Translations under genes and position numbers: made by a program | Notes under the pieces: generated by a model | What the model was told of the DNA's origin: nothing | The model's input: the letters and a program-made list of their open reading frames with translations, nothing else | The model's database searches: none | NCBI RefSeq assembly: GCF_042100115.1 | Contig: NC_091272.1 | Location: forward strand, 5,456,001-5,520,000 | Direction of reading: 5' to 3' | DNA length: 64,000 nt | Source of the DNA: Alternaria dauci | Taxonomy: Eukaryota > Ascomycota > Dothideomycetes > Pleosporales > Pleosporaceae | In this document: positions 33,001 through 44,022 of the stretch, piece after piece | Numbering within the stretch: the first letter of the stretch is position 1 | How the letters are laid out: each line of letters starts with the position of its first letter

Positions 33001-33814
33001 GCCGCGTCCGTATATCCTGTCGCATGCTCCTCTGTATCGGTGAGCTTAGGTTGGGCAGTTCCTCAGCCTCCATCAGCGCATCGCTCATGGTCTCGGTAGT
33101 GGGGGCGGGGCGATCTGAGAAGCGTGCGCTCTTCTGTGAGGTGCCCGAGTTTGAGCTTGAAGGCTGTGCGGGCGTGACATCTCGCGCGGAGCCTTCTCGT
33201 GTGTTTGATGTCTCCGGCGGTAGTTGTACGTTCTTCCTTGGCCGCCCCCTCCGCTTCTTTGGCGGCACGTCGGTATCCACGTCGGCTGCGCTTGACTCTC
33301 CAGCCTTCATATTCGTCTCCGGAGATGTAGATCGTGCGGCTCTCTTGACTGGTGTTCCCTTTCGCTTTGGCTTCGGCGTGGCTCCTACGTCAGACTTCCG
33401 GGGCCGTCCGCGGGGGCGTTTGACGGGAGACGACGCATCGTGGTCCTTCAATGGCACCGTCGTGGTCTTCGTTCGCGTGACGCGCTTCACGGACGGCGAC
33501 TCGGCGTTCACTTCGTCGCTTCCGGGTTCGGCCTGGACGGTGACCTTGATGCGCCAGGGGCTCGCGCCGCCCGCGCGTGGTGTGCTCATGATCATCGACT
33601 TGGTGGGCGACGAGAACATCATCTCGGAGGCGCCCAGTCTGCGGTCCTGCTTGGTTGGCGAGCTTCGCGCCATTGAGTCTCTTGGCATGGGTTTCCGTCC
33701 TGACGTCGGGATGGTGGCGTCAAAGGAGAGGGCCAGCGGATCCGGGCTCGAGTCGTAGCTGCGGTCGGCATGGGCATCGTCGCCTGCCGCTGCGCTTCGA
33801 CCGCGGGGCGCCAT
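30047..33814 (-). CDS. Large AT-hook DNA-binding protein
   Basis: Single-exon gene of 1255 aa. Two AT-hook motifs occur in the N-terminal fifth: RPRGRPRKSD near residue 135 and RRGRPRKN near 188. They imply minor-groove binding to AT-rich DNA in the nucleus. Most of the protein is low-complexity, acidic and Ser/Pro-rich with many SP and TP sites. The C-terminal 170 residues are ordered and look conserved (IEPWTRTHYKALDKLYTTHL, YVGATFHAWGYSMVMTEELV, ENEEEYYEVTGKRLQMGDC), as in fungal proteins annotated only as AT DNA-binding proteins. It is divergent from the GEN1 resolvase, 200 bp away, which hints at shared control. The specific function is unknown. Confidence 0.85.
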   Translation of the reverse strand: MAPRGRSAAAGDDAHADRSYDSSPDPLALSFDATIPTSGRKPMPRDSMARSSPTKQDRRLGASEMMFSSPTKSMIMSTPRAGGASPWRIKVTVQAEPGSDEVNAESPSVKRVTRTKTTTVPLKDHDASSPVKRPRGRPRKSDVGATPKPKRKGTPVKRAARSTSPETNMKAGESSAADVDTDVPPKKRRGRPRKNVQLPPETSNTREGSARDVTPAQPSSSNSGTSQKSARFSDRPAPTTETMSDALMEAEELPNLSSPIQRSMRQDIRTRQGTPHANRVVLMESDEHEDEGSDVLTPASGEEDGDPIQTGEAVDVDVSEDGHASLPTPSESSVSSSDAGDDHGQAFEDDEPEDGDAAEFASDQATTRMVDDTTIQNESFTMISLDTLLSNGARSPPKPQEMQNTTAATVRSSLRNEYTRPSSDTTHDAGPSNSRELAPPPPDPYTAPTDSGRPKSSRFVTPVVDADLPSAPPALESVRSKSQTPTLGRVVTAGVALQGLLDPNRLSLTPEPSQQALNQKRGSLDDLFRGFSEGTRKELQAGLRLGEQLAEGQTHEDSAPGPSSPVRRLSATAPRRGVFRTQRKSRQSRLITPEDQDHVATPEVPITTEPTPAEPTAMASEVQYPNLNVEEEAIEEQEEEEAPLSPARSEGEMSWRADTPPAKRPGLPQRNNGTEETQQDQPAGRTNKPAQWDDYADIWQEEASRSLVSAETEEVPAEKEESLHDIFTENIPAKPARGQLLREWRRKRANEARRGGEVEPPKEPSPAEPEPEVPDQPEDGEEEQGSNVITPLSEDKPMQDGDESSPASEASDDTGMFFQSNVPNVFNQKQPSRFEQRRQRLQEKEKVSLEELLDQGDSYVPESSPPVVTRKPSARTKTNPFIDTPPRFPALMSSPKKSSPLRRELQSADISTSSVQFEESTLPLVQSSPFHTIVEGDSKISAASDQRQFRVEMEGDTASTIVRVREEANEYLDAYEPQERTLNEITEITEEPSRLASSPSRMQQRLQQSLLAARKPSPLSKVSPRSHESSAQSSSRYSGPQVVDDSVESSSSAQSQASPEVAAREQLNLLDRVKSTIIRPPPPAPHPIISRLTPLPKIEPWTRTHYKALDKLYTTHLKHPALFCPSIVPPTPLSNTNGYLLRQFISRNGNLPYVGATFHAWGYSMVMTEELVVMCSVFMQLLSLENEEEYYEVTGKRLQMGDCAPGVLGELITGQEVLRRLATVVMGESVRRDEREGRQIDRSGGLEVEWPRSGR

Positions 33815-34014
33815 GTCTTGGAAACCGTTCCGAGGGGTGTTTTCGTTGTTAGTGCGATAGGAATGCTACCAGCGGGGAACATGCGTGCATCCATCCGAAT
33901 GCGGGACGGGCCACGCGACGTTGTCAGGGTAACTATCTTATCAACCCCCAGCCAGTCGCGGTACCGTGAACAAGGCAGCCTGCCACACAGTCATTCACAG
34001 ATTATGGAGTCGCG
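33815..34014. promoter_or_regulatory. Shared promoter between AT-hook gene and GEN1/Yen1 gene
   Basis: Only 200 bp separate the two divergent start codons, so the promoters overlap. No specific site was identified. Confidence 0.55.
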
Positions 34015-36988
34015 ATGGGTATTCATGGGTAAGCTGCGCAGTTCGCTGGGGGTTATTTTATGCTGATTTTCGCAGCATATACAAAGAAATCGGCCCTGGG
34101 AAGCGCGTAGCCCTCTCTAAGCTCGCTGTTGAAAAGTTCGAAGAGACTGGTCGCCCATTGCGCATTGCTATCGACACATCAATATGGCTTTTCCAGATAC
34201 AGGCTAGCAAAGGTCAACACCCTCGCTTTTGCGCATGCTGTGGCTATGCTGACAGTGAACAGGCGGCACGAATCCAGCTCTGCGCACCTTCTACTACCGC
34301 CTCCTTCGTCTCGTCTCCCTCGCGATTCACCCGGTCTTCGTCTTCGATGGACCGAACAAACCGCCCTTCAAGCGCAATAAGCGCACTGGTCCAAACGTCG
34401 CCTCCATTCCCGAATTCCTTGCAAAGCAGCTGTTGAAGCAGTTTGGCTACCCCATACATCTCGCGCCAGGCGAAGCTGAGGCAGAATGCGCGCTGCTCCA
34501 GCGAGAGGGAATTGTGGATGCTGTTTTGAGTGAAGACGTGGACACTCTGATGTTCGGTAGTGGCATCACCATACGCAACTGGTCGCCCGAGAAGTCTGGA
34601 AAAACGCCAACCCACGTCAACGTATACGATGCGGTCGAAACGAAGAACGGGCCGTCGGGGTTGGATCGCGAGGGCATGATCTTGGTCGCGCTGATGAGCG
34701 GCGGAGATTACGTTCCTGAGGGCATACCTGGATGTGGCCCCAAGACAGCATGCGAGGCGGCAAAGGCAGGCTTTGGCGCAGACCTGTGCAAGATTCCGAA
34801 GAACGACTCCAGAGCCATGGCCGAGTGGCGGGAGCGACTGCAGCACGAGCTCAAGACGAATGAGAGCAAACTCTTCAAGCGCAAGCATGGCGCTCTCAAA
34901 ATCCCAGATGACTTCCCGCGGCTGGACATTCTTGGTTACTACACACATCCGGCAATTTCGAACCAGGCTGGATTGGACAAACTGCGCCGGTCAATCCACT
35001 GGGATCAGGAGCTTGACTTTTCGGGATTGCGCGAGTTCACCCACGATGCGTTCGACTGGGTCAAGCTTGAAGGCGCAAAACAGTTCATCCGCAGTCTAGC
35101 GCCATCGATGGTCGTGCGACAGCTACGCCTACGTGCTGGACGCCTCGATCGATTGCCTTCAGACGACATCCAGGCCATCCAGGAAGACGAAGCCCTTCTC
35201 ATCAAGGGATTACACGGGAAACGACAGCATCCTGTCACAGACAACTGCACTGAACTACGGGTCAGCTTCACGCCCATCGAGCTGGTAAAGATCGACCTTA
35301 GCAAGGAGGATCCGGATGATGATGTAGAGGTGCCACCACCCAGTTCCCAGCAAGCTGGAGGAGATGCAGATCTTGATGACGATGATCTGGAAGAGGACGG
35401 CCCCAAGAAGCGTGGACCTACAAAGTTTGACCCAGAGAAAGCTGCGCGCATATGGGTGATGGAGACCTTCGTCAAGGTCGGCGTACCACTCAAAGTCCAA
35501 GACTGGGAGGCCGAGCGACAGACGAAACAGAAGCCCAAACGTGCAGCAATTGTGCAAGAGCCTGGCAATGCTGCACCAAAGGCCAAGGCTGCTCCCAGGC
35601 GAACAAAGACTAGCGGAGATCAACCGCAGGCTCGCATCCAAACCTTTGCTAAGGTGACGAAACCGGGCTCAAAACTCTCGCGAGCCCTTGCAAAGACACA
35701 AGAAAAGACTGCCGAACCTCCTCCACTTGTCCGGCAGCCCGCCCCTCAGGAAGACGATGTGATTAGCCTGCTTTCTTCTTCCCCGGTGAGGACTCGGGCC
35801 ACAGCACCGCCATCACGCCCTGCTCGGGAGAAGTCGCTGTCTCCTGTTCTTCCAGACTTGCCTCCAAGTGTGAGCAAAAGACGAAGACGTGCACCGATAC
35901 AGCGTTCGAAGACGCTGCCAGCTAACACCAGCAACATCATCGATCGGCCTCTTACACCACCCCTGCTAGATACGATAGAAACGTTGGACTTGGCGGACTC
36001 ACCAGCACGCCCCTCTCCTTCTCAACTGCCCGCGAAGAAGGCGAGAACACGCAATACCAAAGCCGCACCAGCTGCAGGAGCGCCTCGGGGTATATCTGTA
36101 GCATCGCAATCAACATTGGATGCATGGCGAGCATCAGTCACTCCGACCAAACGGCGTGGTGCCACGCCAGCACTTGATGCAGCACCAGCTCCAGGTCCAC
36201 CAAAGCTCCGATCTTTGTCGGAAGAAGTAGATTCGCTGGATTTGACCCTTTCCTCGCCGGAACGGCCAACGCAACACCAGCGAAGTACCAGCGTACAACA
36301 TCCCACCAACACATCTACAGCGCGTCCACCGTTGACGTTGATATCATCGAATGCGTCACACACATCCACAGCGTCCTCTTCGTCTAACAAGAAGAAGAGC
36401 GTCAAAGACGTATTTAGCGCATCGCGACCTCGCCGTACCTCACCTCGTCTTAGCAAGACCATGTCAGCGCCTTCTGAAGTCGATTCTCTTGATCTCACAT
36501 CGCCACACCTTGTTCCAGCAAAGCCAAGGTCAGAATCGCCCAAACACGATACCCTGGATCTCACATCACCAGGGCTGATACCAGCACGGCCACGATCTGC
36601 GTCTCCAAAAGTCGACACGCTTGACCTGACGGAGCTCTCGTCACCCGTGATAGAGCGCGCATCGGAACCCTGCGAGAAACCTGCAGCCCCTGTACCCACA
36701 TCTCCTACACCCACTCACACATCGCCTTCTTCTCTCCGCCGTTCACCGCGCAGCCACGGATCGACGTCACCACAGTCATCGTCCCGAACGTCACCGCCAG
36801 CGGCATGGAAGACACGAGAGAAGAAGAAACGGGAAATCATTCTCAGGAAAAGTATTGCTGGTGCCTGGGACTTTGTCGACGTGGATAGCCCGGAGAGAGC
36901 GGGAGAGAGTGCGCCGGGAATCGTGCTAAAGGGCAAAGAGAGACGGAGATGGAGGGAGAGCGCTGTGGAGGTTCTGGATCTTACGTAG
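34015..36988 (+). CDS. GEN1/Yen1 Holliday-junction resolvase (XPG/Rad2 family)
   Basis: Structure-specific nuclease that cuts Holliday junctions. Three exons: 34015-34028, 34076-34212 and 34263-36988, giving 958 aa. The first exon is 14 nt (MGIHG). The XPG-N part has PLRIAIDTSIWLFQIQ and HPVFVFDGPNKPPFKR. The XPG-I part has GEAEAECALLQREGIVD, near residue 119, and SEDVDTLMFG. The helix-hairpin-helix has GGDYVPEGIPGCGPKTA near residue 199. The acidic metal ligands are all present. A chromodomain-like region follows, then a long disordered tail with many SP/TP sites and repeated LDLT motifs (35757-36988). The MGI start, with Gly at residue 2, fits the family, where the N-terminal Gly is part of the active site. 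Confidence 0.93.
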
Positions 36989-37224
36989 CCTTGGTTGGCT
37001 GTGTTTTGGGTGCGGGGGGGCGGTTGTTCTGCATGATGCATACGAAGCGCGGAGTTGTTGGTATACCATTTGAATCATTATTTTTGAAATTGAGATTGTA
37101 AACTGCCATGTTTCTAGATCTTTCACTCTTCTCGGAAAGAACAAATGAGTGGACTAGCCATACAAGGGTAGCGCCTGCCAAGCTTTCGAGCCCCGCCTTC
37201 CCGAACCTCCACCACTCATGTCAG

Positions 37225-39182
37225 CTACAACTCAGCTTTCGATCTATTGTACCACTGCCCGTTGCGAATGACCTCCCGCGTTCCGGTCTGAGTGAACACA
37301 CGATCGACGATGCTCACATAGTCCTGCAGCACTCGAGACTGACCAGCGGTAGTAAATAGGATCCGAAAGCGGCCTGCCCGAGACTCCTGGTGCTTGAAGA
37401 GGACCTGAAGAAATCCACTGCACCAGCTCGCGCCCGCTGCAAATGACAGGTCGTTTAGGCCATCGATAATACATGTTCTCAGATGCGGAGTCGCTTGCAG
37501 GAGAGCTGAGAGCATCCCGAGAGCGACCGGCCAACTTTCATCTGACCCATTGAGCTTTTCTACTTGCGACTGGCCGATTTCGAACGCGTCGCCTTCGAAT
37601 CCGAACTGCAACAGCTGAGTGATCAGACTGTATACCATTCCAATTAGACCGACTTTCTCGACGTCGCGATCTCTTGCAAAAGTGGCAAATCGAGGGCGCT
37701 CACAGAAATGCGAGATGATTGGGAGCTCCGCCGTCCATGCCGCGACCAGTGCATTCAGAGCAGCCGCGCGCGAGCCTGGTACATCAGGCGGTGAAAATTC
37801 AGAGCTCGAAATCCATAGCGTAGGAGAACTTGCTTCGTTTCCGATCCAATCGTGGAGTTTCGACGCTACATCGACCCCTGGAAGCCAGAAGCTACCGTCG
37901 TTGAAGAGGGAGTGACCTTCGGTCCCGATGATATAGTGCTGCATAGTAGCATCCAGTTTCCCGGCGGTTGCGCGATTGACCAAACCAGACGTCCCTGAAT
38001 GACTCTTCGGAAGAGCAGAGAACTCGCCATGCCCAGGACTTGACACAGGATGGACACCAGAGGCTTGAATACACATACTCTTATGCAGACTCAACAGTAG
38101 ATTCTGTGCTCTTTCCCCTACAGCTATCAGATCCGATATGTCAGGACTCTGATGTCTTTGTTGAGCAACCTCATCGCGCCGCTCTTGTTCAGTACGGATC
38201 ATTTTATGCATGGCAAATTGAGCAATGCTCTGCAACCGATACATCTCCGTAACGGTATCCTCAATCTCTTTTGCGGCCTTTACGTATCGATCCTTCATCT
38301 TCTCATTAAAGCTGCTAAAGAAACGCGAGGTCCGGCTTCTCATGTACCATTCTATGGCGTCGCGATAAAAGTTGAACACGCGCGCGTAGAGCTCGGAGAA
38401 CAACATCCGTATCTCACGCGTGTGCAAGACCAGTAGGATCTTGGCGGCGCGCGCTGCTTTCTCGGTGATCTCAGTCACAGTCTCGGAGATGGTGTCGGCG
38501 ATCTCATCATGATTGACAGCAGCAGCGATGATGAATATAAGACTACCGCACAATGCAGATGCATACTCACCCTGGGACGGAAAAATCGCAAACGCGTTTT
38601 TGTGGGCGTCGAGTCCGCCACAGAGTCTCCGGAATCGCTGAGCAGATTAACAGCTTGGTAAGTAGGGTACATCGAATCGCCTGCCGTTGCGGTTGCTATC
38701 TCACTTTCGACTGTTTGCTCTTCCATGCACTTTCAAGACCATTCACATACTCACTCAGTTGGGTGAATCCATAGATATTTCTGCTGTCCAGCGCTTCGTT
38801 CGCCGTCGCTCGAGCAGTCTTCCTGCTCAAACCGATCTTCATCAGTACGGACGGCTGTTCTGGTGTCTCGAACATCTGGCGTGTCTTCATGAGCAAAAGC
38901 CTGGCGGTCTCAGCCTCGTGGAAAAGAGCGTTACTTTGACACCGTCAGCCTTTGCATTTCGCGTCCACAGTTTTCTACTGACCTTGGAATCTCATCCTGA
39001 AGTAGAGCTCGCATCCGCGCTTCCATTCGCGCTTCTGCGATGACATCTTGCTCCTTTTGCGCGCTGATCGTAGCGCGCTCGAGCGTTGTATCGCCTTTCA
39101 GCTCACCGGTAAATCTTCTTACCAGAGTTAATCCCTTATGATGCTCGATCTCATTACGCGTCAAGGCGTCTTCAACTGACAT
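37225..39182 (-). CDS. STAND/NLR-like protein with DUF7708-type N-terminal region and no recognisable P-loop
   Basis: Proposed exons 38983-39182, 38755-38933, 38571-38710 and 37225-38502 give 598 aa in frame, with introns of 49, 44 and 68 nt. The helical segment KILLVLHTREIRMLFSELYA followed by FNFYRDAIEWYMRSRTSRFF has the pattern of the helical domain that precedes the NTPase in fungal NLR-like proteins. The region where a Walker A should be reads LWISSSEFSPPDVPGSRAAA, without GKT/GKS. A Walker B-like CIIDGLNDL follows at about residue 530. No ankyrin, WD or TPR repeats follow; the protein stops at 37225. A further upstream exon is possible: an open stretch at about 39219-39326 ends near a GTGAGC donor, but no joining frame was found. 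Function unknown; family members act in self/non-self recognition. Confidence 0.6.
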
Positions 39183-39824
39183 GTTAGCAGTTGTTAAAAC
39201 GAGTGGAGTTTGGCTCACTCGACTGCTTGTATAACACGAACGAGGCTATGCACATTCCGCGCTGTATCGGTCACGATTGTGCAGATTGAGTTCTCGGCCG
39301 CTAAGAAAGCGTACGCAATCTATGCCGTGCATTTATGTCAGGAGTCGCGGCCTGTTTTCCGTTATCGTTGTGCCACATTATGCACTTTCAGACAGGCTGT
39401 TTTTGGCCCGCCAAGATCAACACCTCGCCACTCTCGCTATATCTCAATACGAGGCCGTCTTTGAACTGTTCAACCCTCTCACACACTCTGTTTCACCTCG
39501 CCTCTCTCCGTCCGATGTATGCTAGAACTGATGCATTGGTTAGGTATTTGCGATCTTCCAGCTGCCTTAGCCCAAGCTCCACTGAGCAAAGATATTGATT
39601 CCTAACAACAACCGCTCGTATCCATTACCAGCCGCTCCTCATGGCGGCTAAGGAAGCACCTTCGCCAATTTCTATTCAGAATGTCCGATTGCACGACACC
39701 GATCAGAATTCTATTCCTACCGTTCATTGTGGGAACGACGCTCCGGCTACCAATGTTGTCCAAGAAGTCCCTGCCACGGCCGATAGCATGAAAGACGTAC
39801 CTTGTACGACAACGGAAACGTCTC
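39183..39824. other. Intergenic region between divergent genes
   Basis: Holds promoters of the STAND-like gene and the AAA relic. An open frame from ATG 39641 to 39868 (75 codons, low complexity) overlaps the next feature in another frame and may be a frame-shifted former N-terminus of it. Confidence 0.45.
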
Positions 39825-41760
39825 ATGAAGCTGGCGGAACTACTGAGAACAACCGCAAAGGAAAATAAACCCCAAAGAGAGAGAAAACTGACGATCTCAG
39901 CAGAAAAATCTCCCGTCGAGGCCAAGCTACCCAAAAAGAAGCATGAAGAGAGAGTTCTCATGGAACGTCTCGGTGCTGCTATAGAAAAGGCGATTGCAGC
40001 TAGTTCGGAAGATCCCACCCACCCAAATATGGTAACAGATAAAGGAAGTGAGCAGCGCTACATCAAAGCAAGATTCAATGCCTATAGACTATATGTTGTG
40101 CCGTGGGCGGCGTGCTGTTCGTGGCATGTGAGTATCCTATTGCCATGTACTGCGCATCCGGTCACTGAATACGTTAGGCTATGAAAGCTCTTTTGATAGA
40201 GTGGCATCGCGAGGACGAGGACACCTTGCGTGACATATCCAACGGCGATTTCACTATCATGGCCGTGACCAAAGGATGTATACATCCACAGACATGGGAA
40301 CAGGTTATCGAACATGGCTCTGAAATCAGAATATGGACACACTCTGCGTATGAAGGTCAGAAAATAAGCAAAGAATATGAGAGCAGCGTGCAGTATGTTG
40401 TCAACATCCGAAAGTACGATTCGGATGGCAATGAGTACCTAACTGCAACGAACACATACAAGGAACCTGTGGAGTTTGAGTTGACTGACGACAGCGGTAG
40501 ACTACCAGCACTACAAGAGATCAAGGATATCGTATCACCAAATTATCAGGACGGAGGAACAACAGGAGATAGTTCCGACGGTAAGAAGACGAAGCTTGGA
40601 CCACATGATCGAGTTACAGACACGAGCCTGAGGATCATCTCGCCGTATCTACTCAACATTCTCAAATCTGTGACCACATACACAGAAGCTGCAGCAGAGG
40701 AATTGTTGAATGATCTGGTGACCGGCATGTTCTATTATCCTTACCGAGAACTCTATCATCACCTTCCAGCCTTGCTCGAATATCAGAACGGTACCGTGGC
40801 TCTCCGTGCTAAACACTCTACTTTTTTCAACGAGAGATATGACGAGCATCTCAATGTTCTCCAGAAGTACCTGAATTCGCAACCTGGTGTGCCGATCGAG
40901 GAATTCAAGGAACGTCTTGAAAGGAAGATACCCACTATTACATTCGCTACATACTGGTTGCTGCTCAAGCCAGGAAGCGAAGTGTACGTTCGCGAGGATG
41001 ACGGATCCCTGAATGCATACATACTAGACTCGTTCGAAGGTGGTGTCTCTGAACGTGGAGGGAAGAAGACCAATCGCAACTACAAGATACTTGTCTGGAA
41101 TCTGATGTATGGGGAAACAAAAATATCGCCTAACTACCGCACCGTCGAGATCAATGTCTTCGACAATGCACGAGAAATCGCCAGTCTTAGTTTGTTTCCG
41201 TCTCGGTTCCTTGACGAGTACGACAAGGAAAAACGACTCGAAAAGAGGCTTGTTGACCGTGGCAAACGCTATTTCACTTACTCCAAATCCCCAGCATTCC
41301 TGCAGTATACAGGGAGGGGTCTGGGTACTGTAAGCAAAACGGTAAAGCCTTTGTCCTCCGGTTTAACCTGAATTGGCTAACGAGATGTAGTATAAATGTG
41401 CTCGTGTTGTCGTTGAGTATGCGTCCATGCCTTGGTACTGCGAGGGCTTCAAAGCCGATAACCCTTTTCATTCTGTGTCTCAGGCGGATAGTGTTCGCGA
41501 AACATCCCGCGTGGCGTGCTGCGAATGTAAAGATTGTCGAGCATCCTACGACTTGCAGGAGACGTACGATGTGGAACCGTTCAGCGGTTAGCTCAATATT
41601 GAACCCAGAGAGGTTGAGGCGCTGGACCGTCCTCAATACAAGCTGATGGCTTCTCATATGTATGGCTTTGTCCTGAAAGATCGACAGTACGTTATGTTCT
41701 TGAACCCATACCGGGGCATGCTTGTTGGCTGACTTCAGGTGAGATCTACTGGATGTTGAA
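39825..41760 (+). pseudogene. Relic of a DUF7025-type AAA ATPase (N-terminal region only)
   Basis: Exons 39825-40127, 40178-41329 and 41391 onward join in frame through introns 40128-40177 (GTGAGT...GTTAG) and 41330-41390 (GTAAGC...CTAACGAGATGTAG). The frame shows RIISPYLLNILKSV, YRELYHHLPALLEYQ, FATYWLLLKPGSEVYV and FLQYTGRGLGT-YKCARVVVEY, the pattern of the N-terminal domain of fungal AAA ATPases. After the last intron the frame hits TAG at 41589-41591. The same frame continues behind it with IEPREVEALDRPQYKLMASH and MYGFVLKDRQ, which normally leads into the AAA core. No Walker A, Walker B or other AAA motif follows. The sequence therefore looks like a gene that lost its ATPase half and gained a stop. 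Confidence 0.6.
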
Positions 41761-42479
41761 GGACCCGAAGCCCATCTCAAGCAGGTTGTTTCGATGTCTT
41801 CCGCATTCCGAACATACATGACGGCGACGCATAGCGGCATGGATGCCTCGTCCTGGGCGCTTAAGCAAGGTAATCGCGAAGACAAGTATCCAAGCACGCC
41901 GGCTAAGTAGGGGCTTGACAGGACAGTCGGCAATGCTTTGGCAGCATATCAGTAGCGCTGTTGATGGTCGATTGGTTAGGAGAATCGGGTTGTACGTCAT
42001 ACTATGCGGTATGAGAATCGTTCTCCTTTGGTAGCATTCGAGTATTTTGCACAGTCAGCAGTCTTTCCTTGCACAACGTACGTTATCTTATGCGACCATG
42101 TTCAGAATTTGCCTCCCTAGCTCGTGCCAGTCTTGGATTTTGTAGAATCATATGAACGTCTTACAAAAATGACTTCATTCAGACTGAAGCTCGAGAAGAC
42201 ATTTGTCGTGGGTGTGATACATAAATCCAGAGAAATAAGGTGGCTGGACGCGTATGATTCGCGATGCAGGGTTCAGACGTCACTTTAATGCACAAGAACT
42301 TAGATCATCATGGCTATGATTGGGCTGCGATCCTGCGGATCTGCAGACCAATATGGACGCATCTAGACCAGTCTGTCTACCGCTGTATGCTTATCATCTA
42401 GTATGGACGACAGTCCCTCTCGATGTACCTGTATAAGTATCCTAAAATTCCAATTCACCGCGTACGGCCCACCCACGGA
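41761..42479. other. Intergenic region where the AAA core would be expected
   Basis: About 720 bp of AT-richer DNA. All frames are short, and no AAA ATPase motif was found on either strand. Confidence 0.5.
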
Positions 42480-44022
42480 TCATTCAAATGAGATGAGATC
42501 CTCCATGTGCGCTGCAGCAACCGGAAGCACGTCGCTCTGAACCGGCACGCTGCTCTGCGCAGCTCCACCATCCGCAGCAACCCAGTCAGCAACAAACGGA
42601 TCCACCTTATGCATAGCCTCAGGAAGCTCACACAGAGCTGGATTCCGACCTGCGCGAGCGCATTCTTCCTTCTGGCAGATGTGCGCGTACGCACAGTTCA
42701 AGTTCCGGCATCCGCTACCTTGGAAACACGGGGTGCCGAGCGCCTTGTATTGCAGAACGCAGTATACTCCTGGCAGCATAGTACCATGAGAGAACTTGCA
42801 GTCTTTCATGAAGCATTGTCCACGTAAGTGGAAGTCGATGCAAAGCCCCTGGAGCTTGGTCCGATCTTTATAAGCCTGGAGCTCCGCAGGTGTTGGCACT
42901 TGCGTCTGGAGATCAAGCCGCTGCTTCGCTAGGTTGATAGGGACACGGCCGTGGCGAGCTCGCGTTGGTAAAAGCGACGAAAGAGTAGGAATACTCGCTT
43001 CCCGGCTGGCCGAGCTGGCCGAGCTGGTATTAATAGCACCGGTAGCTGGTGCGGCAATAGCGGAAGAATTCGGGACCTAGGATTGGTGTCAGCGGAATGT
43101 CTCTCGACATGATACATGGGACTTGCTTTGAAGACCCTGACGAACGACACGACACAAAGACCGAATGTACGGATCATATTGTCGGTAACCGAGCTCGCGA
43201 CGATCGTCACTCTCTTCGTCTGCCCACGATACGATTTTAACGCGCTATGATACTTCGGTGATCGAGCAGCGCAGAAGAATACGTGCTTGCATTGCTCGTT
43301 TGCCAGATACTGCTTGAGGTTCTCTGGGATCCGGGCGTTATTATCATTCATCCAGCGTTTGAGACCAGCCTTACCACTGATCTTAGTCGCCACAAAGCCC
43401 TCATCGCCTACATCCACAAAGTCGAAGAACGGACTGATCTTGTTGAACTGGGCGAAGTGGAATGCAAGCGATCGAGGGCTCTGTATCGCAAGCTTCCTGG
43501 CCGCGGCCCGGCTTGACAGCGTCTTCAGACACGCGAAGATCTTGATGACGATCTGGTATCTGCCTTGTGCAACGGCTAGAAGCATACCTGCAACCTTCTC
43601 GCGCACAACAGAGAGAAGACGCTTCGCGGTTTCTGCGCCCCCAGACTGTTTGTTGCGATATAACTCATCGTGAAACTGCCTCCCCTCAGTCCATAATCGG
43701 TGATTTCAGTACTCTACGTACCTCGTGACTCGTGCCATCGATGAGCACCAGCACAATCGCATTGTTACTTGAGGTTTCAGCCACGGCGACCATGCTCGCC
43801 TTTTGTGCCTCTACCGAGTCGGCATAGGTGCGCTCACTCGTGTCAGTGTACTTTTTCAAGTATGCGTCGAGATTCGATGACACGATCTAGTAATAGGTCA
43901 GCCCTTGAACAACCCATTGTATACAAAAAACGTACCGCTAAATCTTTCTGTAAGGCTCGTCCCTCTGCGCCCAGACGCTGGAGCTCGGCTCCCTGCTTTG
44001 TCGAATCGGTTGGCGTTGTCAT
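42480..44022 (-). CDS. CCCH zinc-finger protein (DUF7923-type fungal family)
   Basis: Four exons, 43936-44022, 43722-43886, 43127-43675 and 42480-43076, give 465 aa with continuous frame. The intron at 43077-43126 has a GCAAGT donor, a GC-AG intron; no GT donor there keeps the frame. The N-terminus is a short coiled segment (DSTKQGAELQRLGAEGRALQ). The middle domain, AIVLVLIDGTSHE then FHDELYRNKQSGG and IVIKIFACLKTLS, matches the fungal domain that precedes tandem CCCH fingers. The two fingers are LCIDFHLRGQCFMKDCKFSH and PCFQGSGCRNLNCAYAH. The family is often annotated as DNA- or RNA-binding; target unknown. Confidence 0.82.

Noticed and set aside
39641..39868. 75-codon frame starting before the AAA relic
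   Set aside because: No GT-AG join to the following exon was found; treated as a possible frame-shifted former N-terminus.
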